DNA of 34,083 nt, taken from assembly GCA_028822535.1 (NCBI GenBank), contig JAPKDO010000004.1, forward strand, positions 1-34,083, written 5' to 3'. Source of the stretch: Acidimicrobiales bacterium. Its GTDB lineage: Bacteria; Actinomycetota; Acidimicrobiia; Acidimicrobiales; Salinilacustritrichaceae. A model generated the notes under the pieces. The model did no database searches, had not been told where the DNA came from, and saw only the letters and a program-made list of their open reading frames with translations. Of this stretch, positions 7,949 through 16,418 are shown one piece after another (position 1 is the first letter of the stretch; the number at the start of each line of letters is the position of its first letter). Position numbers and translations under genes: made by a program.

Positions 7949-9205
7949 GTGATCACCGGCCTGATCACCGCCGTGATGGGTGTCACTCTCCTTGCGGGGA
8001 CGGCGTCGGCGCGCCCGACCGCCCCGGCACAGAGCGACTCGGACGACAGCGGCGATCCCGGCGTCGTGCAGGTCGTGAAGGTGTCCGGTCTGCTCGACCC
8101 CATCGTGGTCTCGTTCATCGCCGACGAGATCGAAGCGGCGGACGAGGCCGGGCTGGTCGCGCTCGTCCTCCAGATCAACAGCGAAGGCGCCGCCGTGGGC
8201 GACGAGGCGATCGACGAACTCGTCGCGGCCATCACCGATGCCGACATCACGATCGGCGCCTGGGTCGGCCCGTCGGGGTCGAAGGCGGAAGACGAGGCGA
8301 CCCGCCTCGTCGCGGCCGCCGACGTCAGCGCCCTGACGCCCGGCAGCCGGATCGAGGTCACGTCCGAACTCGTGGACGCCAACGACGTCGACCTCGGCGA
8401 GAAGGCCTCGGTCGGCGAGAACGTCGGCTTCGAGACCGCCGCCGCACTGGGACTCGTCGACAGCACCGCCCCGATCCTCGGCGACTTCGTGATCGCCCTG
8501 CCCGGTTTCGAGACCGAGACGACCGACGACGGCCTCCAGCCGCTCACCCAGGTCCGCTTCGGTCAGCTCGGCCTCGTCGACCAGCTGTTCCACACCGTGG
8601 CGAGCCCGGCGGTGGCGTATCTGTTGCTCATCATCGGCGGCTGCCTCCTGGTGTTCGAACTGTTCACCGCCGGCGTCGGTGTCGCCGGCATGGTCGGTGT
8701 CGGTTCGCTCGTCCTCGCCGCCTATGGCCTCGCCGTGCTCCCGACGAACACCTGGGCGCTCGTCGCACTGTGTGCGTGCTTCCCGGCCTTCGCCGTCGAC
8801 GTGCAGACAGGAGTCCCGCGCTTCTGGACCGGCGTCGGATCCCTCGGCCTCGTCGTCGGGTCGCTCTTCGTGTTCGCCGACGGCCCGCCGTCGTGGATCA
8901 CCCTCATCGCCGGCATCGTCGGCACCTTGTTGTCGATGCTCGGCGGCATGCCAGCCATGGTCCGCACCCGGTTCTCGACGCCGACGATCGGGCGTGACTG
9001 GATGATCGGCGAGTCGGGCGTCGCCGTCGCCGATGTGTCGCCCGACGGCATCGTCACCGTGCGCGACGCTCCGTGGCGTGCCCACACCAACCGGGCCACG
9101 CCGATCGCCGCCGGCGACACCGTCACGGTCACCGCCATCGACGGTCTCGTCCTGGAGGTCGAACCGGTCGAAGGCGCCGCCAAGGACTACCGAGAGCGCC
9201 ACTGA
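7949..9205 (+). CDS. NfeD-like membrane protein with N-terminal ClpP/crotonase-fold domain
   Basis: VVQVVKVSGLLDPIVVSFIADEIEAADEAGLVALVLQINSEG..., multiple TM segments, C-terminal OB-fold-like IGESGVAVADVSPDGIVTVRDAPWRAHT. Track start 7865 overlaps the divergent ArsA gene, so the GTG at 7949 is preferred. Confidence 0.8.
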   Translation: MITGLITAVMGVTLLAGTASARPTAPAQSDSDDSGDPGVVQVVKVSGLLDPIVVSFIADEIEAADEAGLVALVLQINSEGAAVGDEAIDELVAAITDADITIGAWVGPSGSKAEDEATRLVAAADVSALTPGSRIEVTSELVDANDVDLGEKASVGENVGFETAAALGLVDSTAPILGDFVIALPGFETETTDDGLQPLTQVRFGQLGLVDQLFHTVASPAVAYLLLIIGGCLLVFELFTAGVGVAGMVGVGSLVLAAYGLAVLPTNTWALVALCACFPAFAVDVQTGVPRFWTGVGSLGLVVGSLFVFADGPPSWITLIAGIVGTLLSMLGGMPAMVRTRFSTPTIGRDWMIGESGVAVADVSPDGIVTVRDAPWRAHTNRATPIAAGDTVTVTAIDGLVLEVEPVEGAAKDYRERH

Positions 9206-9212
9206 CCAACCG

Positions 9213-9260
9213 ATCTGGCGACACCCCGCCTTGGACGGGTCAGGTCAACTGTCGCCAGAT
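9213..9260. repeat. Inverted repeat downstream of the NfeD gene / upstream of whiB
   Basis: atctggcgaca (9213-9223) ... tgtcgccagat (9250-9260), perfect 11-bp arms. Confidence 0.7.
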
Positions 9261-9371
9261 GGAGTTCTGGGGTTCGCGGAGCGCGAGCGAAGTGCTCGCG
9301 AAGATTGCCCCTTGAAGGACTGGGCCGTTGGTCCTAGGTTCCCCTCGTAATCGAACCGGGGGGTTTGTTCA

Positions 9372-9629
9372 ATGTCCATCGCGATCCGCACGGAGACCGA
9401 GCAATGGCAGCTCAAGGCCGCGTGCCGTGGGCCACAAGCTCGGGTGTTCTTTCCGCCGGCGCAGTTCGAGCGCAAGGACGAGAAGCTCGAACGTGAAGGC
9501 CGGGCCAAGGCGATCTGCACGACGTGCTCGGTCAAGAAGGACTGTCTCGACTACGCGGTACGCATCCGCGAGCAGCACGGCATCTGGGGCGGGCTGAGCG
9601 AGAACGAACGCAAGCCGCTCCTCGCCTAG
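9372..9629 (+). CDS. WhiB-family Fe-S transcriptional regulator
   Basis: WQLKAACRGP...AICTTCSVKKDCLDYAVRIREQHGIWGGLSENER: four Cys (C, CXXC, C) and the GIWGG turn typical of WhiB. Confidence 0.95.
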   Translation: MSIAIRTETEQWQLKAACRGPQARVFFPPAQFERKDEKLEREGRAKAICTTCSVKKDCLDYAVRIREQHGIWGGLSENERKPLLA

Positions 9630-11271
9630 AGGCGCGGCCCGGCGATCCGCAGATCGTCGCGGCGACGGGTGCGACCCGTCGCGTCCAGGTGTTCGAGCAG
9701 GGGCACGACGAACTTTCGTGACGTCCCGAGTGCGTCGCGCACCTGGGCGACCGTGATGCCGTCGGGATCGTCGTTCAGCAGGTCGCGCACCGCGTCCGCC
9801 GCCTGATCCATCGCCGCAGCAGCGAACGCGACGCCGCCGGCCTCGACCACGACGCCACGGCGGACGAGTTCGCGGATCTCGTTGCGGCCGAGATCGTCGG
9901 GCGGGTCCGGGGGCGTGAACGGCTCGGCCAACAGCGCGTCGATCCACGGGTGCCCGTCGAGCGGATCGATCGAATCGGCGTGAACGACGCGTCCGGCATC
10001 GACGACGACATCGTCGAGTGACTCGGCGACGAGGCGATCGGTCTCGTCGAGTGTCGCGAGGTCGAGGCCGAGCGGACCCGCGGCGAGCATCATCTCGGTG
10101 ACCCGGACCCGATCCGCCGACAACCGCTCCGGATCGACGACCCAGTTGCCGAGTACGGGCGCCAGCTCGTCCCCGGTGAGCAGACGGAGGCGGTCGACCT
10201 CGATCCATCCACGCTCGGCGATCACTCGATCGATCGAACGGTCCGGCGCAGCGTCGGCGGCGCGTACCACCGGGTCGATGTCGAGCACCGCTCCCCCGCC
10301 GACGGTCTCGCCGCGGCCGGAATCGCGGAGCACGTACCGATCGCCCGGGAGCAGCGGCAGCGGGCGTGGGAGATGGAGGCGTGCGGCCCCGGTCTCGCCG
10401 GGCTCGAGCGCCTCCGGCCCGAGCACCCGGAGTTGCACGGGATGCTCGCCGGACCCGATGTAGGCCATGTAGGCGCCGCGCCGGGACACCGGGTGGTCGA
10501 GCGCGTCGAGGACCGTGAGTTCCACGTCGATGGTCGTCGTGCGGTGCCACTGGCCGGGCCGGACGAGCACGTCGCCACGGCCGATCTCGTGGTGGCCGAC
10601 GCCGACGAGGTTGAGGGCGGTGCGGTTGCCCGGCACGAGGTGGTCGACTTGCTGATCGTGGCGCTGGATGCCCCGGACCCGCACCGTCACTCCCGATGGT
10701 TCGACCACGAACTCGTCGTCGAGCGTCACCGAACCGCCGGCCAGCGTCCCGGTGACGACGGTTCCGGCGCCGGCGGGGGCGAACGACCGGTCGATCCACA
10801 GTCGAGGTCGGCCGAGGTCTGCGGCCGGCGGCGTCTCCGACAACAAGACATCGATGGCAACGTGCCCTCGACGGCTTCCTCGACCTCGAGTCGGGCGAGC
10901 TCACGGAGGTCGTCGTCGATCAGCCCGACCTTGGTGAGCACGACGATGCCGTGCCCGACGCCGAGCACGTCGAGGATCCGCAGATGCTCCTCGGACTGGG
11001 GCTTCCAACCCTCCGACGCCGCAACCACGAACAAGCAGGCGTCGATCGCGCCGAGGCCGGCCAGCATGTTCTTGAGAAACCGGATGTGGCCGGGGACGTC
11101 GATGATCGCCAAGTGCCGGCCCGACGGCAGTTCGGTGCCAGCGAAGCCGAGGTCGATGGTGAGCCCACGCTCCTTCTCCTCGGCCAGGCGGTCGGGGTCG
11201 GTGCCCGTGAGCGCTCGGACGAGGGTCGACTTGCCATGGTCGACGTGTCCTGCGGTTGCGACGACGTGCAC
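9626..11271 (-). pseudogene. selB: selB, selenocysteine-specific elongation factor, apparently disrupted by an out-of-frame deletion
   Basis: N-terminal GTPase part MHVVATAGHVDHGKSTLVRALTGTDPDRLAEEKERGLTIDLGFAG... (track 10726..11271) and the remainder AIDVLLSETPPAADLGRPRLWIDRSFAPAGAGTVVTGTL... (track 9626..10846) lie in different frames. The switch is near 10855-10862 and the usual linker segment is absent. Confidence 0.85.
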
Positions 11272-11275
11272 GGGA

Positions 11276-12538
11276 TCAGCCGTCGAGCAGCGCGGCGACG
11301 ACGATCGCGTCGTCGTCGGGTTCGATCGTGCGCAGGTCGAGGACAGTGCGACCGTCGACGACCCGGGCGATCACCGGCGTCTGGTGGGCTCGGAGCGCCG
11401 CGGTGTGGTCGCCCTCGAACGCGACTCCGACCGACGGGATCTCGACCGTCGGCAGCGTTCCTCCACCCGGAACCGACGAACACACGGTCACCTCACCCCG
11501 TCCGACCCGATCGATGACCAGTTCCGCTCGGGCTCGCAGCGACTCGACCGATGCGGCCGCCATCCGCCAGAACGGCAGTTGACCGGCGGTGCGGTCGAGA
11601 TAGGCGGTCGCCACGTCCTGCAGGGCCGACAGCACGAGGCCACCAGGGCGGAACGCTCGGTACAGCGGATGCTTCGCACATGCCCGCACGAGATCGGAAC
11701 GGCCGGCGATGATGCCCGCCTGGGGGCCGCCGAGGAGTTTGTCGCCGGAGAACAGCACCAGGTCCGCGCCGTCGGCGAGGGTCTGCTTCGCGGCAGGTTC
11801 GTCGGCCAGCCACGACGGCGGGCCGTCGGCCAACCACGGGCATGCCGCATCGATCAGGCCGGAACCGAGGTCGACCACGAGCGGGACGTCGAGCGCAGCC
11901 AGCGACGCCACCGACGCCTCCTCGGTGAAGCCCGAGATGGTGTAGTTGGAACGGTGCACCTTCAGGACGAGCGCCAGGTCGTCGTCAACGACTGTCTCGT
12001 AGTCCGACACCCGCGTGCGGTTGGTGGTCCCCACCTCGATGAGTCGTGCGCCCGACTGCGCCATGACGTCGGGGACCCGGAATCCTCCACCGATCTCGAC
12101 CAACTCACCCCGGCTCACGGCGGCACCGCGCCCCCCCGCGAGCGCAGCCAGGGTGAGCATGACCGCCGCGGCGCAGTTGTTGACGACGATGGCGTCCTCG
12201 GCCCCGACGGCACGGGCCAACAGACCGCCGGCGTGGACGGTGCGGCTCCCCCGCTTCCCGACAGCGAGATCGAACTCGAGGTTGCTCGCTCGACCGGTGA
12301 CCGTGCTCGCGAGCGGCGCCCGTCCGAGGTTGGTGTGCAGTAACACGCCGGTGGCGTTGACCACCGGCCGCAGCATCGCTCCCGCGATGCCCTCGGCGAT
12401 CGTTCGCGCCGATTGGGGGTCCTTGGCAGCGATCGCCTCACGCGCCGCGTCGACCAGCAGTGGATGCGGGAGTCCCGTGTCGGCGAGCGACCGGGCGAGC
12501 GTGTCGACCGACGGCGGTCGATCGGCGGGGGCGGGCAT
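11276..12538 (-). CDS. selA: L-seryl-tRNA(Sec) selenium transferase
   Basis: RPVVNATGVLLHTNLGRAPLA...VDLGSGLIDA...LVLFSGDKLLGGPQAGIIAGR: SelA PLP-Lys motif. ATG at 12538 preferred over the track start at 12598, which lies inside the palindrome. Confidence 0.93.
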   Translation of the reverse strand: MPAPADRPPSVDTLARSLADTGLPHPLLVDAAREAIAAKDPQSARTIAEGIAGAMLRPVVNATGVLLHTNLGRAPLASTVTGRASNLEFDLAVGKRGSRTVHAGGLLARAVGAEDAIVVNNCAAAVMLTLAALAGGRGAAVSRGELVEIGGGFRVPDVMAQSGARLIEVGTTNRTRVSDYETVVDDDLALVLKVHRSNYTISGFTEEASVASLAALDVPLVVDLGSGLIDAACPWLADGPPSWLADEPAAKQTLADGADLVLFSGDKLLGGPQAGIIAGRSDLVRACAKHPLYRAFRPGGLVLSALQDVATAYLDRTAGQLPFWRMAAASVESLRARAELVIDRVGRGEVTVCSSVPGGGTLPTVEIPSVGVAFEGDHTAALRAHQTPVIARVVDGRTVLDLRTIEPDDDAIVVAALLDG

Positions 12539-12557
12539 GGCCCCGGACTCTAGGAGC

Positions 12558-12630
12558 CCCACCCCCGCCGTTCTGGTTGCGCGATCGGTACTTCTCACGT
12601 ACCGATCGCGCGACCAGAAGCGGGGGTGGG
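12558..12630. repeat. Long near-perfect palindrome in the divergent selA/PBP intergenic region
   Basis: CCCACCCCCGCCGTTCTGGTTGCGCGATCGGTAC (12558-12591), 7-nt loop ttctcac, GTACCGATCGCGCGACCAGAAGCGGGGGTGGG (12599-12630). Arms differ by one transition and a 2-nt bulge. Confidence 0.9.
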
Positions 12631-12678
12631 TGGGCGTGATGCGACACGGGACCGGCGAACGACGAGAATGACTGGTTG

Positions 12679-14862
12679 ATGTCCGTTCGCACCCGCTTCG
12701 GCGAAGGCTTCCGCGTCACGTCGGCGCTGGTCATCGTCGCGTTCATCACGCCGGTCGCCGCGGCCGGCGTGTTGTTGGCGACGAACCTGTTCGTGCCGCT
12801 GCCCGCGTCGATCCCCGAGCCCGAGCAGCTCGAGGCCATCCAGTTCAGCGAGGTCTACGACGTCAACGGCGATCTCATCCACGTGTACCAGCAGTTCGAC
12901 CAGAGCATCCCGGTGGGACCGGGCGACATCCCCGAGGTCATGAAGCAGGCCGTCATCGCGGCCGAGGACCGCAACTTCTACAACCACAGCGGGTTCGACA
13001 TCCGCGGCACCGTCCGTGCCCTCGTCACCGACGTCCGCGAGGGCGAACTGGCCCAGGGCGGTTCGACGATCACCCAACAGCTCGCCCGCAACGCATACGG
13101 CGTGGGCACCGAACGGACCATCAACCGCAAGATCCGCGAGGCGATCCTGGCCTCACAACTCGACCGGTCGATGTCGAAGGAACAGATCCTCTACGAGTAC
13201 CTGTCGATCGTGTATTTCGGTGAGGGCGCCTACGGCATCGGTGCGGCGGCGCAGGTCTACTTCGACAAGCCGATCAACGACATCACGTTGTCGGAAGCCG
13301 CGCTCATCGCCGGCGTGATCCCGGCGCCATCGCAGTTCAACCCCCGAGTCGACTCGGGCACGGCGGAGATCCGACGGGTCTCGGTGCTCGGCGCCATGCT
13401 CGGCGAGGGGATGATCACCCAGGCAGAGCACGACGAAGCGGTCGCACAGCAGATCTGGATCGACTCGCAGGGAGAACCGCCGGGACCCGCCACCATCGTC
13501 CGGACCCCGCAGATCGGCGCGACGCAGTACCCGTGGTTCATCCAGTACCTCACCTCGTACCTGACCGAGGCGCTGGGCGACGACGAACTCCTGTACCGGG
13601 GAGGACTTCGCATCAACACGACGCTCGACCCGGCGGTGCAGCGCCACGCCGACCTCACGGTGCTCGAGACGATCGAGGGTCAGGACCCGGTCGTCACGCT
13701 CGACGAGAACGGCAACGAGGTCGTCCACCACCTCCAGATGTCCCTCACCGCGGTCGAACCGCCGACCGGGTTCGTGCGGGCGATCGTGGGTGGCCGCGAC
13801 TTCAACCTGACCGAGGCGAACATCGCGACGGGCGCTGGCTCCACGGGACGCCAGCCAGGGTCGTCGTTCAAGCCCTTCGTCCTGGCCGAGGCGTTCGAGC
13901 AGGGCATCACGCCCGACGCGATCTACAGCGGCGGACCGCTGACCATCGGCGACTACTCCCCCAAGAACTACGGCGGCGCCAACTACGGCAACATGACCCT
14001 GCGCACGGCCACCGAGAAGTCGGTGAACACGGTCTTCGTGCGGCTCATGCAGGACGTCGACCCCTACGAGGTGGTCGACCTCGCCAACGAACTCGGCGTC
14101 GTCGATCGCCAGATCGACCCCACCTTCGACGGCAGCGGACTCGCGATCGCGCTGGGCGCATGGGAGAGCACGACGCTCGGCATGGCCTCGGGCTACGGCA
14201 CGTTCGCCAATCGCGGCGTTCGCGTCGAACCCACCCCCGTCGTGCGGGTGTTCGATCCCGAGGGGGAGTTGCTGATCGACAAGTCGGTGCCCGAGGGCGA
14301 CGCGGTGCTCAAGGAGGCGACCGCCGACAACGTCACCGACGTGCTCCGCGGCGTGCTGATCTCGGGAACGGCAGGCGGCCGCGGCATCAACCGCCCCGCT
14401 GCCGGCAAGACCGGAACGGCCCAGGACAACAAAGACGGCTGGTTCGTCGGCTACACGCCCACACTCTCGACGGCCGTGTTCGTCGGGTTCGATCCCCCGC
14501 CACCCGAAGGCCAGAAGTTCCGGGTCAAGGGCGTCAACCTGACCGGCGGTTCGTTCCCTGCTCGCGCCTGGCAACGCTTCATGTCGGCCGCGCTCGACGG
14601 TGTGCCGGTGACCGACTTCTTCGAGCCCGCGCCGATCAGGGAACCGGCGAGCGAGGAACTCCAGCGCGAACGTCGCGGCTTCGGGCCCGGCTCGCCCAGC
14701 GCCGTCTCCGGCACGGGAAGCGGTGGACCCTTCGTCGTGGATCTCGCCCCACCGGTCGCGCCGGTTCCCACCACGACCACGACCTCCACCACCACGACGA
14801 CGACCACTTCGACCACGCAGCCGACGACCACGACGACGACCTGCACCGGCCTCTTCTGTTGA
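12679..14862 (+). CDS. Class A penicillin-binding protein (bifunctional transglycosylase/transpeptidase) with Thr-rich C-terminal tail
   Basis: AEDRNFYNHSGFDIRGTVRALVTDVREGELAQGGSTITQQLARN (GT51); GSSFKPF, SVN, KTGTAQ (transpeptidase); tail PTTTTTSTTTTTTTSTTQPTTTTTTCTGLFC. Confidence 0.93.
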   Translation: MSVRTRFGEGFRVTSALVIVAFITPVAAAGVLLATNLFVPLPASIPEPEQLEAIQFSEVYDVNGDLIHVYQQFDQSIPVGPGDIPEVMKQAVIAAEDRNFYNHSGFDIRGTVRALVTDVREGELAQGGSTITQQLARNAYGVGTERTINRKIREAILASQLDRSMSKEQILYEYLSIVYFGEGAYGIGAAAQVYFDKPINDITLSEAALIAGVIPAPSQFNPRVDSGTAEIRRVSVLGAMLGEGMITQAEHDEAVAQQIWIDSQGEPPGPATIVRTPQIGATQYPWFIQYLTSYLTEALGDDELLYRGGLRINTTLDPAVQRHADLTVLETIEGQDPVVTLDENGNEVVHHLQMSLTAVEPPTGFVRAIVGGRDFNLTEANIATGAGSTGRQPGSSFKPFVLAEAFEQGITPDAIYSGGPLTIGDYSPKNYGGANYGNMTLRTATEKSVNTVFVRLMQDVDPYEVVDLANELGVVDRQIDPTFDGSGLAIALGAWESTTLGMASGYGTFANRGVRVEPTPVVRVFDPEGELLIDKSVPEGDAVLKEATADNVTDVLRGVLISGTAGGRGINRPAAGKTGTAQDNKDGWFVGYTPTLSTAVFVGFDPPPPEGQKFRVKGVNLTGGSFPARAWQRFMSAALDGVPVTDFFEPAPIREPASEELQRERRGFGPGSPSAVSGTGSGGPFVVDLAPPVAPVPTTTTTSTTTTTTTSTTQPTTTTTTCTGLFC

Positions 14863-14925
14863 ACCGCGCCCGTCGGCGGCGATCGGCGCATCGCTCCGCC
14901 CGACGATGCGGTCAGGCGGAACGCG

Positions 14926-15843
14926 TCAGCCGGTGAGCGATGCCGGGCACTGCACGATCTCGACGCACGCCTCGCGCACCGGGATGCCGAAGAAGACCGC
15001 GTCGGGAGCGAATCCCAGCGGCGCGTACGCCCGCGACGAGATGGCGATGAGCTGCCCGCTGGACGTCAACATCGGGCCACCTTGGAACTGGATCCCGACG
15101 GGGACGTCGTGGGCGATGGCGTTCGCGGCGACGTCGGTGACCGTGCCCTGCACGATCGATGTCCCCTCGCCACCGAGGCCCGAAACCGCGAACAGCCGAT
15201 CGCCGGTGGAGATGGCGGACGCGTCGGCGACCTCGATCGGCGGGAGGTTGGGGGCGTCTTCGGCCACGAGCAGTGCGAGGTCGCGCGCCGGGTCCCAGCT
15301 GCTGAGGCTCACCGAGATCTCGCTCCCGTCGTTGCGGACGGTGAGCGCCGGCCCCGGCGACGCCGTCGCGGCCCGCACCGTCGTGTACGACGTGACCAGG
15401 AACGAACGTTCGCTGTCGCTGAAGAGCACGAAGGCGGTTCCGACCGACGCTTGACCGTTCTCATCGAGCGTCGACACCAAGAAGACGGATTCGCCGACGC
15501 CTTCGATCAGTTCGTCGAGCGTCTGTCCACTGGCGGCGAACTGCTCGAGTTCGTCGAGGAGCGCATCGATCTCGGCCGTCGCCTCGGCGGTGTCCCGTTC
15601 GATGATCTGGGTGCCGGCTTCGACCTGCTCGGCGATCGAGGACTCGACCTTCACGACCCGTTCGCGGGTCTCGTCGAGTTCGAAGCGGTAGTAGGCGAAC
15701 AGCGCCGCACCCGAGAACGCTGCGGCGATCGACATGAAGAACAGCAGCGAGGCGAGCCCGAGGATCGTCTCCGGAAGGATCCGCTGCCAGAAGGTCGGAG
15801 CGTCGACCCCGTACGCGCTCTGGTTTTGGGACGACTCGGACAT
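14926..15843 (-). CDS. Membrane-anchored trypsin-fold (HtrA-like) protein, catalytic His and Ser apparently lost
   Basis: TM segment ETILGLASLLFFMSIAAAFSGAALFAYY; coiled region; GTAFVLFSDSERSFLVTSYTTVRAA...WDPARDLALLVAE...GIQFQGGPMLTSSGQLIAIS. Confidence 0.75.
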   Translation of the reverse strand: MSESSQNQSAYGVDAPTFWQRILPETILGLASLLFFMSIAAAFSGAALFAYYRFELDETRERVVKVESSIAEQVEAGTQIIERDTAEATAEIDALLDELEQFAASGQTLDELIEGVGESVFLVSTLDENGQASVGTAFVLFSDSERSFLVTSYTTVRAATASPGPALTVRNDGSEISVSLSSWDPARDLALLVAEDAPNLPPIEVADASAISTGDRLFAVSGLGGEGTSIVQGTVTDVAANAIAHDVPVGIQFQGGPMLTSSGQLIAISSRAYAPLGFAPDAVFFGIPVREACVEIVQCPASLTG

Positions 15844-15893
15844 CGAGAGGACGCTACTCCAGCGATTCTCGTGCCCGTCGATAGCCTGGAACG

Positions 15894-16418
15894 GTGTTCG
15901 GACTCCTCCTGCTCGCCTTCCTGGTCGTCCCGATCATCGAGCTGTACCTCTTCGTCGAGGTGTCCAACCAGATCGGGTTCGGCGCTGCGCTCCTGTGGAT
16001 CGTCGGCGTCAGCGTCGTCGGCGCCTGGTTGGTGAAGCGCGAAGGAATGAGCGCATTCCGGCGAGCCAACGAGAAGGTCGCTCGAGGCGACGTCCCGACC
16101 GACGAACTCATCACCGGCATCCTCATCCTCTTCGCCGGCGCCCTGATGCTCACGCCCGGCTTCCTGACCGATGTCGTCGGCATGTTCCTGCTGTTCCCGC
16201 CGTCGCGCGCCCTTGTCCGCCATCGCCTCCGCAGTCGGTTCGCCACGGGCCCGATCATCATCGGCGGCCGTTTCGGCGGCCCGGCCGGCTCCGGGACGGG
16301 CAGGTTCGGCCCCGGCGGGTTCGGCCCCGGCGGCACCGGCACGAGCTCCGGCCCCGACAGCGACGTCTGGGACGTCGACTCGTGGGAAGACCCACCCGAG
16401 CGCCGAGAGCTCGATTGA
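15894..16418 (+). CDS. fxsA: FxsA-family membrane protein
   Basis: LLLAFLVVPIIELYLFVEVSNQIGFGAALLWIVGVSVVGAWLVKREG...LLTPGFLTDVVG-type motif (ALMLTPGFLTDVVGMFLLFPPSR). Confidence 0.88.
   Translation: MFGLLLLAFLVVPIIELYLFVEVSNQIGFGAALLWIVGVSVVGAWLVKREGMSAFRRANEKVARGDVPTDELITGILILFAGALMLTPGFLTDVVGMFLLFPPSRALVRHRLRSRFATGPIIIGGRFGGPAGSGTGRFGPGGFGPGGTGTSSGPDSDVWDVDSWEDPPERRELD

Noticed and set aside
7940-9202. 420-aa minus-strand ORF
   Set aside because: Antisense to the NfeD gene; His/Gly/Asp-rich mirror frame.
10726-11271. Programmed frameshift in selB
   Set aside because: A simple slip would not account for the missing 20-25 residue segment, and I see no obvious slippery heptamer at the junction; deletion or assembly error is more likely.
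10373-12343. 656-aa plus-strand ORF
   Set aside because: Antisense to selB and selA, which have clear family motifs.
12558-12630. Palindrome as a rho-independent terminator
   Set aside because: It lies between divergently transcribed genes, so no upstream transcript needs termination there, and no T-tract is present on either side.
13153-14574. 473-aa minus-strand ORF
   Set aside because: Antisense to the PBP gene.
14770-14850. Repetitive accacgacc tract considered as a CRISPR-like or minisatellite array
   Set aside because: It is in-frame Thr codons of the PBP tail; no spacer/repeat structure.
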